Source: Mixia osmundae IAM 14324 | Taxonomy: Eukaryota; Basidiomycota; Mixiomycetes; Mixiales; Mixiaceae | Assembly: GCF_000708205.1 (NCBI RefSeq) | Contig: NW_014575551.1 | Span: forward strand, 303,030-367,029 | DNA length: 64,000 nt | Direction: 5' to 3' | Shown: positions 21,751 to 34,117 of the stretch, one piece after another | How positions within the stretch are numbered: the stretch's first letter is position 1 | How the letters are laid out: the number at the start of each line of letters is the position of its first letter | Program-made: the position numbers and the translations under genes | The notes under the pieces: generated by a model | Databases searched by the model: none | Seen by the model: the letters and a program-made list of their open reading frames with translations, nothing else | What the model was told of the DNA's origin: nothing

Positions 21751-22420
21751 GCGCATCCTCTGCGCCTTGCCTCTGGTACATTGCAATCTCTCGTGTATTG
21801 TCCTCGCAGCTGTTTGCCGTTGTGTTCTTGCATGCGAATTGCGACTGATCGTGAGTATCTGCTGGCTGCTGTAGCTCTCTGAGACTTACAGACTTCGTGC
21901 TCCCGAGACCCTGTGGCCTCAAGCTCATGCGCATGCGCTGGCCGGTCAGAGAGGCCTCAAGCTTGCCACGTCAGCACTGTCAGGCCGGCCCGCCGAACCG
22001 CGACAGTGAGTCGAGAGCGAGCGAAGCGAAGTCGCTGATCTCAGAAGGCGAGCATACGTCGCAGCGGAGAGTCTGGGAACAGCGGGAAGCGGATCACGCT
22101 CTGTAGCAAGACCAAAGGAAGCACTGGCGACAACAAGACGGGTCGCGAGGTTGTTGGCGTTGAAGGGCGTCTTGACTGGCGATTGCGACTCGTGAAGCTC
22201 AGCTCAGCTTGCCAAGGTGGGCCACTTGTGCTCTCGCCGTAGCATCGCCATCATCAAAGACCTCAAAGATTGCGAGAAGCGCCTCTGCAGAAGGCACAAG
22301 TCACCCGCTGAGCTGACGCTGACGGGCACTTGACCGAGCAACTCCTCGCCAGATTCGCCTCCCACCTGCCTCAGAGACTGATAAGACAGAGCGCTGACTC
22401 GATTGCGTCGGTCTGCGCAG
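21751..22420. other. Intergenic region upstream of NOT3/NOT5, possible 5' leader intron
   Basis: No protein with family resemblance is seen in these 670 bp. The NOT3 start codon follows directly on a good acceptor (CTGCGCAG|ATG), and a GTGAGT donor is present at 22006, so a 5'-UTR intron is conceivable. Nothing else is recognisable. Confidence 0.35.
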
Positions 22421-24687
22421 ATGGCGGCGAGGAAACTGCAGACAGAGATCGACAAGACTCTCAAAAAGGTCACCGAGGGAGTCGAGATCTTTGAGGGCAT
22501 CTATGACAAGATGCAGATGGCCAACAACGTCGCGCAGAAGGAGAAATGTCAGTCAGAGCGGCTTGTCAGACTGCTCGCGACTCATGTTGCCTCGGCGCGG
22601 ACAGTGGAAGCGGATCTCAAGACTCAGATCAAGAAGCTCCAACGGCTGAGGGACCAGATCAAAACCTGGCTGTCGAGCAACGACATCAAGGACAAGAAGC
22701 CTCTCACCGATACTCGAAAGCTCATAGAGACGGTACGCTCTCTTGCTACATGCGCGGCTGTCGCGCTCAAGCATCTGTGGTGCGGACAGCAAATGGAGCG
22801 CTTCAAAGCGTGCGAGAAAGAGATGAAGACAAAGGCCTACTCCAAAGAAGGCCTCAATGCTGCCACAAAGCTAGATCCGAAGGAAGCGGCGAAGATGGAG
22901 ACGGCCAGCTGGATATCCAATATGGTCGACGAGCTAGGGCGGCAGGTTGAGGTGTCAGAAGCGGAGGCCGAGTCATTAGCTGGCGGACTGAAGAAGAAGA
23001 AAGACACACGGACGGCCGAACGAGTGGCGGAACTTGAACATCTCAACGATCGGAGGAACTGGCACGTCTCGAGGCTGGAACTCATACTGCGCCTGCTCGA
23101 AAATGGCAATATGGAGCCCGACAAGGTCAACTCGGTCAAAGAAGACATCTCTTACTTTGTGGAGAGCAATACGGTCAGTGCCAAGCAAGACACGCGCAAG
23201 ATGTTCTGCTCACACCTTGCGTTTCGTCATGACAGGAGGAAGACTTCGAAGAGGACGAAGGCATCTACGACGATCTAGATCTGAACGACCAAGAAGAAGC
23301 GTTCGGCATCGTCAACGATGACAACTTTTCCTCACACGACACCGGTTCTCTTGTCGATGCCTCTGAGTCATCCGCGCGGACACCGGGCAAAGATGTAAAG
23401 ACATCTCGTGCATCTGTAGAGCCGGTGGCAGAGGATGGCAGCAAGAGCCCGATAGCATCCAAAGCGAAGCCAGGCGTGCCCGTCAGGAAAGCGACGCTAG
23501 AGGGTGCCACTCGTCCAGCGATAGCGACAGGTTCTGCCAAAGTGTCCTCCTCCTCCTCCGCGCCTTCTGCGCCCGCGCAACGAGCTGCGCCTGCTGCACT
23601 ACCGCCGATACGATATTCCGCCGCTGCAGCAGGAGCAGTCGTACCGCCCGCCGCACCTACACCGACGACACCAAATGCGCCGGTGAATGCAGTCAGCGTA
23701 CCACCGGCCACACCTGCAGCACCGCCGAAATCGGAGCCGCCGGTCACGGCGCCAGTAGCAGTCGAGCCACCAAAGCCCATAGCGATACGAGAAGCTGCCC
23801 CCTCACCGCCCGCATTACCCGTCGCGAGTCCGATAAAGTCGTCCGCCCCTCAGACACAATCGATCGCTGCCAGCGTACCGCTTGCCTCACCACCACAACA
23901 GAAGAGTATAGCTCTGCCCACACCGCCGCCAGGTCTCGATCAGAGCGCGCCGGCGCCAGAACCAGAGCGATCACCTTCACCTCGAGAAGCGACGAGCGCG
24001 CCGCCTGCGAGTGCGATGCTGCGCCCGCCGAGCGTACAAGCGATAAGTCAGCCACCTGCATCGACGCCCAACCCATCCGAGCAGCGACTACCCAGTAGCC
24101 TGGTAGACCTCGTCAATACGTTCGACAGCGCGAAGCAGAAATGTAGGTCTTTTTCCTACTCATGTAGATCCGAAGCTTATACGAGGAACGAAGCACAACG
24201 AAGGGACAACGATCCCTCTCAGATGCAGCAAATCCTCGATGCGGGCTACTCCAATGTGCCACAGCCGCAAGACTCGGAGAGGCCGCAGTACTATGTGCCG
24301 AAGAACCCATACCCGACGCCCGCATACTACCCTCAGACGCCTGCACGATTTGACAATCCGGCCTTCTTCGCTCGTCTGGACACAGAGACGCTCTTCTACG
24401 TGTTTTACTATCATCCGGGCACTTACATGCAGTAAGTCATTCGTCTACTGTCGAGAAGTCATAGCTGATATTCTGTCCACTCAAGGTATCTCGCTGGCGA
24501 GGCACTCAAGAACCAGTCTTGGCGGTTCCACAAGCAATACCTAACTTGGTTCCAGCGGGCGAACGAGCCGACCGTCGTCACTGACGACTATGAGTCTGGC
24601 GCATATTTCTACTTTGACTGGGAGAAGCTGTGGGAACAGAGGTCCAAATCAGGCTTCATGTTTCACTATCAGTATCTAGTCGAATAA
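22421..24687 (+). CDS. NOT3: CCR4-NOT complex subunit Not3/Not5
   Basis: Subunit of the CCR4-NOT deadenylase and transcription regulator; Not5 also senses codon optimality at the ribosome. Six exons (22421-22547, 22605-22732, 22790-23173, 23236-24142, 24194-24431, 24486-24687) give 661 residues. The N-terminal helical Not3 domain (about 1-245) has MAARKLQTEIDKTLKKVTEG, EKLEADLKTQIKKLQRLRDQ, TRKLIETQMERFKACEKEMK and SVKEDISYFVESN. A 200-residue Ala/Pro/Ser-rich linker follows. The C-terminal NOT box (from about 545) has ARFDNPAFFARLDTETLF, FYYHPGTYMQYLA and WRFHKQYLTWFQR, ending FMFHYQYLVE. The fourth intron (24143-24193, 51 nt) is stop-free and in frame; its acceptor choice (T|CA) is the least certain junction. 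Confidence 0.95.
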
Positions 24688-24867
24688 GAGTCAATGCAGA
24701 ACCTTTCGCTTGTTCCATCTCTGCCGCATTGACCAGCGAGCGTGTGAGCATCCAAGCAGATGCATTGTCAGTCCGGCTAGTACAGGCACGCAACGCGATG
24801 CTATGCTATGCCGCTGGTCTACTGAGATGCGAGTTGCGTAATGACACACACAACCATGACACTTTCA

Positions 24868-25635
24868 TCATTCTACCAGTCCTTGCCAATCTGCTCCGGC
24901 TGCTCATGAGCGCGTGGTAACACGTGCTGCTGAGCAAACCCGCCTTGAAGCTCCAAGCAAAGTCGGCGCAAATCGTTCCGTCGTCATCAGTGCATCTCGA
25001 GCGCACATTGTAAGTTCCAGTGCGGACGATCATGCCGCTCGGCGCTTCTTCAGATTCGAATTTCTTGGAGAGTACCTGAGCCGACGGCGCGAAGCTGCCA
25101 ATCATAGCCTGCAGTGTCTCTCAATACGTATCAATCATCTGACAGCCAGGCGGAAAGTACCTCGATGCGATCCACTGACACAGTCGATAGGCATCAGCAC
25201 GAACTTGTCGGTGATCAGCAGCATGCTTACCTTTGATGCCTGCCCTCTTGACGACTTGCAAGTAGCGCAAGCCCGAAACGAGCGCATCCTCTACTTGGAA
25301 ACGCAGCTCAGCTGTGTACGTTGCTCCTTCTTTGATGACCAGAGGAGCTTCCGGCAGTGGTTTGGTGAGATCCAGCACGATTGGCTCTGGCCTAGAGTCC
25401 GAGGTGAGGACCAAAGCAAGTACCGTGACTCTGGCTTTGCCTGTAGCGTTCGCCCCGACACCCAACGCTTCTTCTTGCTTCTTCAGCGAGTCATCTCGAA
25501 ACTCTGCGCATGTGTGTGTGGGCTATGCGCGAGAAGTGAGCTGTATGACGTACCAAGCTTTTCCAGATCTTTCGGCGCGGCAGGAGCTTTGTATTGGCTC
25601 TCGCTCACCAAATCAGCATCGTCAACATCTGTCAT
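24868..25635 (-). CDS. RDI1: Rho GDP-dissociation inhibitor
   Basis: Extracts prenylated Rho/Cdc42 GTPases from membranes and keeps them GDP-bound in the cytosol. Five exons (25554-25635, 25231-25503, 25161-25174, 24940-25108, 24868-24899) give 189 residues. The N-terminal arm has YKAPAAPKDLEKLEFRDDSL. The immunoglobulin-like fold has VTVLALVLTSDSRPEPIVLDL, YTAELRFQVE, GLRYLQVVKRAGIKVDRIEAM, APSGMIVRTGTYNVRS, DDDGT and FAWSFKAAGADW. The third exon is only 14 nt and the last intron only 40 nt. If the 40-nt intron is not removed, the frame runs on to a stop at 24806 and adds an unrelated tail; the spliced form ends just after the family's final WSFK strand, so I prefer it. Confidence 0.92.
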
Positions 25636-25798
25636 TGTGACTTGTGGACGAGCGTGATGCCTGTTCCAATGCCTAGCTCGTGCGTTGACCGGGTGGCAAA
25701 GTCGCGGGCGTCGCGGCGCGTCGCGACCTTTGCTCACACGCTGCTTAGCTCGTGAAATGCAATCTACACTGTGCACTCTATCATACATGATACCGAAC

Positions 25799-27499
25799 TC
25801 ACTGCTCGGCGGTGACCATCCCAAGACCTCTTGAACGGGGACCCGCGGTATCAGGCTGGATCGATCGCGTGTTGCCAGGCAAGCCTCGCCTGGGCTCTGC
25901 CGCAGGTGCAGAGTTGTACGAGCCTGCCCTTCTCTGGAGGATCTCGACGCAGGGACCGAGCAGACGATGGAAAGCCCTCGAGCCAAGCGTAGCGACTCTG
26001 ACTCTGTCGCCGATCGCGCGAACTGTTGCTGCCCGAGGTGCCGAATTGAGCAATGCGAGTTCTGTTCCTTCTGCTTTAGCACGAGCAGCATGCGCATGAC
26101 ACAGAAAGACTGACCTCCAAAGTAGTCGCCTTTTCGAAGAATCACGACGCGTTCTTCGCCTGTCGGCCGACGCTTGGTGACTTCGCAACTACCGCTCTCG
26201 ATAATGTAGAAGTTCTTGCCGACTTCGCCTTCCTTGACAATCGCTTCACCTTCTTCGTAGATTCTGGCTTCGAGTGCGTCCGCGATCTTTGCACGCTCAT
26301 GGGACTCGAGACTGACGAGGATAGGTACTTCGCTCAAGAAAGTCTCGTACATCCTCCTCTTGCGACTGGTGTGCTCCATGAGAATACTTCTGAAAGTGAC
26401 GCGATCGAGTGCCCAAAGCGTGGATGTAGCGCTTACGGCCACGACGGTAGCGGAACGCGGCGCATTGTACATGAGTGCTAGTTCGCCGAATGAGCCGCCG
26501 GATTCGATTGTCGCTACATGCTTTGCATCGCTATCCTTGCCATAGTTGGGACCCGAGGCTCGCTGACCGTCCGGTCCATAGGTCCCGGCTGAGCTGGGTC
26601 TGACCCATACTTCGAAGACACCTTCTTCGACGACGTAGAAGTAATCGCCGACGGCGCCTTGCACGATGACTTCTGAGCCAGTAGGTACTCTGACTTCTTT
26701 CATCGCGTTCAAGACGTCATTGTACTGATCCTCGTCTAGATTGCGGAACAATAAGTTGTGCTCGATAGAATGCTCAATTCGTTGACGCTGCGAAGCCGTC
26801 TTGGGGATCACAGTCTTGGGCAGGGCGGTCTGTGCTGCGTCTGGATCGAGTGACTCTGCAGAGACGGAAGTCCGTCTGCCAATGTTGTAATTGGGCGGCG
26901 GGCCAGGCGAAGAAGGTCCATCATCGCCGCCCGAGTCGCCTTCATCATCTGAGGGCGCACTCGTCATAGGTGCGCGTGGCCGGCCACTCCGCTGCCAGGC
27001 TGACGGCATTTCATTGCGCAGACCCGAATTGGCGCGTCCGTTGCCGGACACAACGGGATGATCGTGGCCGAACGAGTCTGCTGTCTGATGCTTCAACGCA
27101 GGCGGAGTCTCTGAAAAGGGCGACGGAGCAGGGTCCGCTGGAGCGATCCCTGATCCGAGGCCGCCGAAAGAGTAAGCGGCACCGAGCATGCTGGGGTTTG
27201 ACTTCTTCCGGATGACCTCACGCTTTGTCGGCGAGCTCCTCATCGCCGGTATGACGTTTGCAGGAGGTGAGATAGGTCGGGATTGATCAGCCGGCGTGAC
27301 AGACCGCTCGACCGGTCGGGTCGCTGCCCGCTGCTCTTCTAAGCGCGCATTGAACTGCACAGGCACTCAGTTTCGTGTGCCTCAAGGTAGCGAACAGTCC
27401 GCTCACCCAATTAGCGCAGAATTGCCAGATGTCAGCCGGCTGGTTCCTCGCAACATCGCGGTTGAGGTCATTGAGGATAGAACTGTAGGTGCTGGTCAT
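25799..27499 (-). CDS. BCY1: cAMP-dependent protein kinase regulatory subunit
   Basis: Inhibits the PKA catalytic subunit until cAMP binds. Three exons (27407-27499, 26115-27354, 25799-26070) give 534 residues. The docking/dimerisation domain (YSSILNDLNRDVARNQPADI...FCANWFNARLEEQR) spans the first intron. A long linker leads to GRRTSVSAESL, an RRxS site of the RII type that would be autophosphorylated and act as inhibitor segment. Two cyclic-nucleotide-binding domains follow: the first has SFGELALMYNAPRSATV, the second YFGEGTELALLNSAPRAATV, recreated by the 44-nt second intron. The second phosphate-binding cassette reads FGEGTELAL where the first reads FGELAL, a small insertion. The linker and C-terminal tail are long compared with yeast Bcy1. 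Confidence 0.96.
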
Positions 27500-27675
27500 G
27501 ACCGCCACGAACGTCGACCAGCGTCCTGCGCAGGCTGGTCTATTCTCAAGCTTTACGTCAGCCTTGATCTGGCCTCTACCCGCGAAGCTGGAGCGCACTA
27601 GCCCTTCGACGAGGTCTGGACGCGTCCAAAGATGGCGCAGACCATATGCAGCGTAGAGCTTAGGGCGTCAAAATT

Positions 27676-30612
27676 CTACGCGGTTTCGACAAAAATCTCT
27701 ATAGAACCCGCCTGGAGAACCCTCATACGATCGCCGATCTCTACGTCTGAAAGCTCTCTGGCCAAGGCGAGTTCTTCGAGCTGATCTACGATCTGTCAAG
27801 CTAGTCGGCCTTTCCTGTCACCCAAACGGAGATGGACTCACTCGAAGCATCTCCTTCCGGCGAACTTCGTCCCGTGTCGATTGAGCGTCAATGCGGGACT
27901 TGCGCTCGAGATGGGCAAGCTTGTCAGACACCTGATGCGCAAAGTCTAGCATGCTGCTGGGCAGGTCGACAAGCTTCGCCGCTTCCAAACCTGTTTTGAC
28001 CTCAGCGTCAGGCGAGCAAACCGGCAAAGAGTCAGACAGTGAACCATAGTGGGTCTCTGCATTGCTGCCCTGCTGGACATGGTGTCTATACTCGAAGCTG
28101 AACGCTGACGACGAGCGACGCGCTTTCGCCTCGAGATGGAACTGCGCGACATTCGAGTAGCCGAATAGTGACAGAGTCAGCTCCTGCAAGACAAATGAGA
28201 ATTGAGCGAGATCAGTCAGAGCAGACCGACGCGAAAATGAGTAACGAAGAGGCAGAAAGCGCGCTTCTTGATGATCTCTTCCGCGATGGCATGGCACAGA
28301 CCAAAGCCAGCGACGGGATCTGTGCCTCGACCGAGCTCGTCAATGACGACAAGAGGAGCCCGGAAAGCGTCGAGTGCGAGCGTGATCATGCTTGCAGAGC
28401 GCATCTCGACTGCGAAAGTGGACAGACTCTTGCCCAGGTCGTCATCATTGTTGAGTCGAGTAAGCAATGCATCGTGGATACCAAAGGAAGCAAGATCGGC
28501 AGGAACGAAGCTGCCCAGCTGTGCCATGATGACGAGCAGAGCGACTTGCTTTGTGAAGACCGTCTTGCCTGCCGCGTTGATACCTGTGATCAATTGGAAT
28601 GATCGATTGTTCGAGATGTACGTATCGTTGGGAATAAAGTCGTTTCGATCTCTCATTTGGTATCGCTCGACCAAGGGGTGCCGGCCTGCCTTTATGGCCA
28701 TCGCGTTCTCGAACTCGGGTCGCGTCCAGCCTTCGATTGTAGCCACATAGGCGAGGCTGGCGATCACATCCAGCGTAGAGATAGCTTCCACGCATTGAAA
28801 GAGGAAGGCAAGGTGCTGCTTGATACCTTCGATGAGCTCGTCGATCGCTCTGCCTATCTCGTCAGTACTTCTCGAGATGCGCAAAGCCAGACAGACTCAT
28901 CACTGAGCAGAAAGACCTCTTCGAGCGATTGCTGCAAGCGGGCATTACGTTTCTTCTGACCCAGCGAGATCTGGGTCAATGCAGTCATACTTGCATAGTG
29001 TGGACGCACAAGGTCAGCCGAAGCGAACTGGATCCTCTTGCCAGACTTTGCCTTTCCCTCTGTGCAACCCTTTGGCAAAACGCCGCCCGGCAGCCCGTCT
29101 TTGGAGCAAGAGAATGCAAAGCCAGAGCTGACTGGAACAAGGTTGACGGTGGTGCCTGCTATCGCGCTCATTTCGTTTGCCATGTCGAGTAGATCTTGCA
29201 TGTTCTCCTTGTACGTCACCCGAGCGACATCGAGGAGCAATTTGCGTTCTGAGCGGATTGCATAGACCCGGACGTTGCGCAAAGCCAATTGTCCTTTGCC
29301 TTCTTGGAAGCTCGTGACAACGTCTTCGTTGATCGTGTCGCGCAACGAGTCAAGGATCACGTCGGCTTGGCCCCGTAGCCCGCTCGCGAGATCTTTCAAC
29401 AAATCAGACGAGCTGGCATCTATCGACAGAGCGATACTAGGCAACGATTCCAGCAGTGTTCGTAGCTGAAGCACAGTGCTGATCTTCTTCTCCGCTTCTC
29501 GAGCAGGATCGCCTTGACCTCTGAAATCGCGAGGTTTATTGGTCGAAATTTTGCCGATTACCTTGTCGTAGTCAGTCTTTGCGAGTTTATGGAGCGCTTG
29601 ACGGCATGTCTCCAGCGTATCGCGGTTAATGACGAGTTCTTGTACTGCATCGAGGCGTTTGTTGAGGGTGAAGCGGTCTGCAGAGGGCGAGGTGATATTG
29701 TTTCTGAGAAGGCGCGTGCCCATTGGGGTCATGCAAGAGTTGAGCAAGTCAAACAGTGTCTTCTTACTCGAGCCGTCCATCGTCTACTGACAGGATGAGC
29801 AGCCTGTTGTGCGAGCGAGACGCTCTGACATACATTCTGGAGCAGCTCGAGATCCCTGAGCGTGTCGGTTCCCAGGACCATAGTACCTTCTAGCGCGGTG
29901 AAGACGATCTTGAGCGAATTGTTCGCGTAGAGTATGCGATGATGACCCTCGAGGTGGCGGATGAGTCCTGCAAAAGCAGCCAAAGCGAGAGTGCTACTCG
30001 GTTGGGTCAGGTACGAGCTTTTGGCAAAGAGGCTTCTCAAACTTGCTTCTCTGTGACTGTGGCCAGCAGGGTCATCTTGGCCGGTTCATCGAGAGCCAGC
30101 TTATCGATGAGCTCGATGCCTTGATCGATGGCCCAGTGCTTCTTCGCTAGTCCATGCAGAGGTGTCATCTCAAAGTTGTTCTTGATCAGACGACTGAGGA
30201 TGGTGAGCGAAGAGAGCACAGGGGAGGGACCGACTGAAGAAGCACTTGGGCTGTCGACTGTGAGCATAGTCGTAGTAACTTGAGAAGGTAGAACGAGCGT
30301 GGCAGGGTAGCGTTGCTGGATGATGTGGAGCGTTTTGACGTATGTCTGCGTATCGCAGACCTGCAGAATGCCCTCAGCCGAAGCGTCTGACCAGTGTGAG
30401 CTGAGACGGACTTGACTGAGGAAGCAGAGAGATCTCTCGACATCGATGGCGGCGACAGCAACCTGACGATGAGAGCCTTTGGCTTCAAAGACGGCGACGA
30501 CCCAGTCTGCATCGCCGCCATTGGTAGTTTCTCTTGTGCTTGCAGCAGTCGTTGGTCGACGGATGCTGAGTGCAGCAGTAGGCGGTCGAGTGGAAGGAGG
30601 CCTGACGGACAT
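27676..30612 (-). CDS. MSH4: Meiotic MutS homologue Msh4
   Basis: With Msh5, Msh4 stabilises meiotic recombination intermediates and promotes crossovers; it lacks mismatch-repair activity. Six exons (30047-30612, 29834-29996, 28904-29783, 28231-28853, 27842-28183, 27676-27792) give 896 residues. There is no MutS mismatch-binding domain I; the protein begins with a Ser/Thr/Pro-rich leader. DTQTYVKTLHIIQQRYPATL, TALEGTMVLGTDTLRDLELLQN and TPMGTRLLRNNI are Msh4-like connector and lever motifs. The ATPase has the Walker A TGINAAGKT (the family norm is TGPNMSGKS, so this loop is slightly unusual), VIDELGRGTDPVAGFGLCHAI and LFVTHF. The first intron has a GC donor. The presence of Msh4 implies a sexual cycle or its recent loss. 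Confidence 0.9.
29997..30046 (-). other. GC-AG intron in MSH4
   Basis: The intron begins GCAAGT (the optimal GC donor), has a CTGAC branch site and ends CCGAG (or CGAGTAG three bases later). No GT donor in phase 2 lies between the two conserved frames; this donor joins VTEN to STLALAAFAGL. Confidence 0.7.
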
Positions 30613-30768
30613 ACTCGGGTGAAGAGAATTCGAGTGAATTGGTTTGACAACAATGGGCGGCGTCTAGGATGAAGTCTATGACGTAAGTATGACATGCAAC
30701 ATGCAACATGTGCAGACGATGACGATGACGAGAGGGGACGAGGATGACAGATAGTGGACTTGCGAGAC

Positions 30769-31713
<945 letters not shown>

Positions 31714-31861
31714 GATCTGATCGCCACACGACCAAGACTGGGCGACGTAGCGATGGTCGACACGCGACTTGACCATAGCTTGGCTCAGCGCAAGTGTGAC
31801 GACGGCGGCAGCATGGTAAGCGGCTACAAGCAAGACCGCCGAGCATGGGCTGATCTCACGC

Positions 31862-32650
31862 ATGCAGAATCTGTCGCTCTTCTCGACGACGGCCATCGTC
31901 ATCATCGACAGCGACGGCAATAGGTTGCTAGCCAAATACTTCCAGCCCGTTCACTCGGACACGAGCAAATCAGCCCTGGGCGACTCGACTTCCAACGCCA
32001 AGCACAGCTCGCTCGTCCTGGGCACCTATGTGAGTCCCTTCAAGACGTTGAAAGACCAGAAAGCCTTCGAAGCGGCGATATGGGACAAGACACGTCGCGC
32101 TCAAGGTAGGCTCACTTCCTATCGCTATGCAGAGCACTGCTGATTGTGGATCAAGGCGATATCATACTCTACGCCTCGCATCTGGTCCTGTTCAGAGCAT
32201 CTATCGATCTGACGTTCTACATCATTGGACCGGAAGGGGAGAATGAGCTCATGCTGCAATCTGCGCTCAACGCGTTCTACGATGCCGTCTCGCTGCTGTT
32301 ACGACACCAGGTCGAAAAACGCTCGGTGCTCGAGAACCTCGACCTCGTCGTACTTGCACTTGACGAGACTGTAGACGATGGGTCCGTGTCCCAGTCGCGC
32401 CAAAACAGTAGACTGACAAGTCGAGAGCAGCATCATCCTAGAGACCGACTCCAACGCCATTGCTTCTCGTGTCTCGCGGCCCAGACCCGATTCTGGGACA
32501 GTAGACTTGAGCAATATCACGATCAACGAACAAGTGCGTCTTCTTTCTAGATGCTTCAGTCCGGCTGAACCAGGCGAGCAGACAATCATGAACGCCTTTT
32601 CGACGGTGCGCGACAGGATGGCCCAGCGCATACTTGCAGGTGGGCTGTAA
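31862..32650 (+). CDS. RET3: Coatomer (COPI) zeta subunit
   Basis: Small subunit of the F-subcomplex of COPI coats for Golgi-to-ER and intra-Golgi traffic. Four exons (31862-32105, 32156-32381, 32431-32533, 32582-32650) give 213 residues. The longin-like fold has LFSTTAIVIIDSDGNRLLAKYF, DIILYASHLVLFRASIDLTFYIIG, ENELMLQSALNAFYDAVSLLLR, ENLDLVVLALDETVDDGIILET and DSNAIASRVSRPRPD. These match zeta coatomer closely, and the length is slightly above that of the yeast protein because of a Ser-rich loop at about 35-50. The introns are 48-50 nt. Confidence 0.95.
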
Positions 32651-32711
32651 TGAACAGACAATACAATGCATCGGTGTATGCGTCAAGGGTTACACGTCAC
32701 ACTGGGTCGAT

Positions 32712-34009
32712 CTAGCCAGCGAGCTCTGCTACAAAGGCGATTGCCAGCCTTGAGAATTGTGCAGCATGCTTGAAGGAGAACTCTGGGTGATCGATAGTGT
32801 CGCGCGTCGAGTGGATGTTCTGCGTATTGCTGTCTTGGAACGTCGCCTCGATGGCGAATGCGCTCGGTGCACCAATTTTGGTCCAGCTCGCATGATCCGA
32901 GCATGCATAGCCGCACTGAGTCTGTACTAGTGGGATCTGTACGTACTCCTTACCGAGCTTCTCGACGAAGGCGGTCAGCTCGGGACTGATGTAGTCTTGT
33001 ATGATGCCCATCCTTGGCTCTGTGCCTGCCTTGACCCAGGCTGCAATCCAAGCAGAGTCAGCAAAGATGATGCAAGCGGATTGAGCGACGAACCGGTCAT
33101 GTCGAAATGTTGAACACCTTTGACTTTCTGACCCATGCCAGCATATGCTTGCGAAACGGCCTGCGAGCCCAACAGACCGCCTTCTTCTGCGCTGTACCAA
33201 TGAAATTCGACAGTATGATTGACGGGTCGATGCTGCTTCTCGACCAGAACAGTGAGAGCTTCAAAGATCGTCGTGCTGCCGCTGCCGTCGTCATCTGCGC
33301 CGGGTGCAGCCAAGAAGGGCAGCAGGTTTGTGCTGTCTTGATGTGCAGAGATGATGACGACTTGTTCGTCTCGGGCTAGCTGGGCCTCGATAGCAGCGTC
33401 GGGATGGGTAGCTCGCGGTAGCCGAGCGATGACACTGGACTGGCCCCATGAGTGCGGAAAGGCAGCAACGCTCATGTTGAGCGATTTGTGTTTGAGAGCG
33501 AGCTGCTGCACTTGAGCTTGTAGCCACTCAGATGATTCTTTGCCCGTCTGACTGCGATAGTAGCGCGTACGAAAGCCAGAGAAAGTCGTGAGAAAGGCCT
33601 TCATGCGATCGGTCGATAGTGCGTCAAAGTATGCGGACAGCTTGTCTGCATGCTTGAGGGAAGCAGGCAATGTCTCCATCGACTTGCTCTCAAGTGCGCG
33701 CTCATCGATGCTGTCCGTCAGATCGATGAACCGTGTGCCCGACAGGACGAGCAAGGCCTTCTCGCCCTCTGTGATCCAACGCTGTTCGCCGGGAGATGTA
33801 CTGATCAGACGCTTCTCGGGCAGGCTACGCATGTGATCGACGAGCTGCTCCAGGTGAGACTCAGGGAGACTCTCGAGTCGGCTGGCGAGGACGTCATCGG
33901 CTGTCGCAGTCGATCTGAACACCGTCTGGGCGCCGTCGTCGTACAGATCAAGCCCGGTGACGCACAACAAGCTCGTAGCAAGCAGCCCGGATGCCAGTTG
34001 TAGCCTCAT
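32712..34009 (-). CDS. Secreted/vacuolar M28 leucine aminopeptidase
   Basis: A zinc exopeptidase releasing N-terminal residues, of the M28E group (fungal Lap1-like). Two exons (33094-34009, 32712-33040) give 414 residues. A signal peptide ([19 protein letters not shown]) precedes a propeptide of about 90 residues. Zinc and catalytic residues are visible: His in ISAHQDSTN, Asp in [10 protein letters not shown], Glu-Glu in [11 protein letters not shown], Asp in HFDMTA and His in CSDHASW. The intron was placed so that G|CC gives [21 protein letters not shown], the typical M28E continuation. Two Cys in QCGYACSDH would form the family disulphide. Divergent from the carboxylase gene, 108 bp apart. 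Confidence 0.93.
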
Positions 34010-34117
34010 CTTGCCAGATCTGAGCGGGTAGATTGCTGCGAAACCTGTCAAAGAGGTCGCGTGCTTCTCGCTTCTCCTCCACGTCGCGACTTCATCAACC
34101 CCCTGCTGCCGGGCGTC

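Noticed and set aside
23265-23780. 171-codon reverse frame rich in Gly and Ala
   Set aside because: It is the antisense shadow of the Ala/Pro-rich linker of NOT3/NOT5.
24806-24867. Read-through tail of RhoGDI to the stop at 24806
   Set aside because: Removing a 40-nt intron ends the protein just after the last conserved strand, as in the family; the longer tail is unrelated. Kept only as an alternative.
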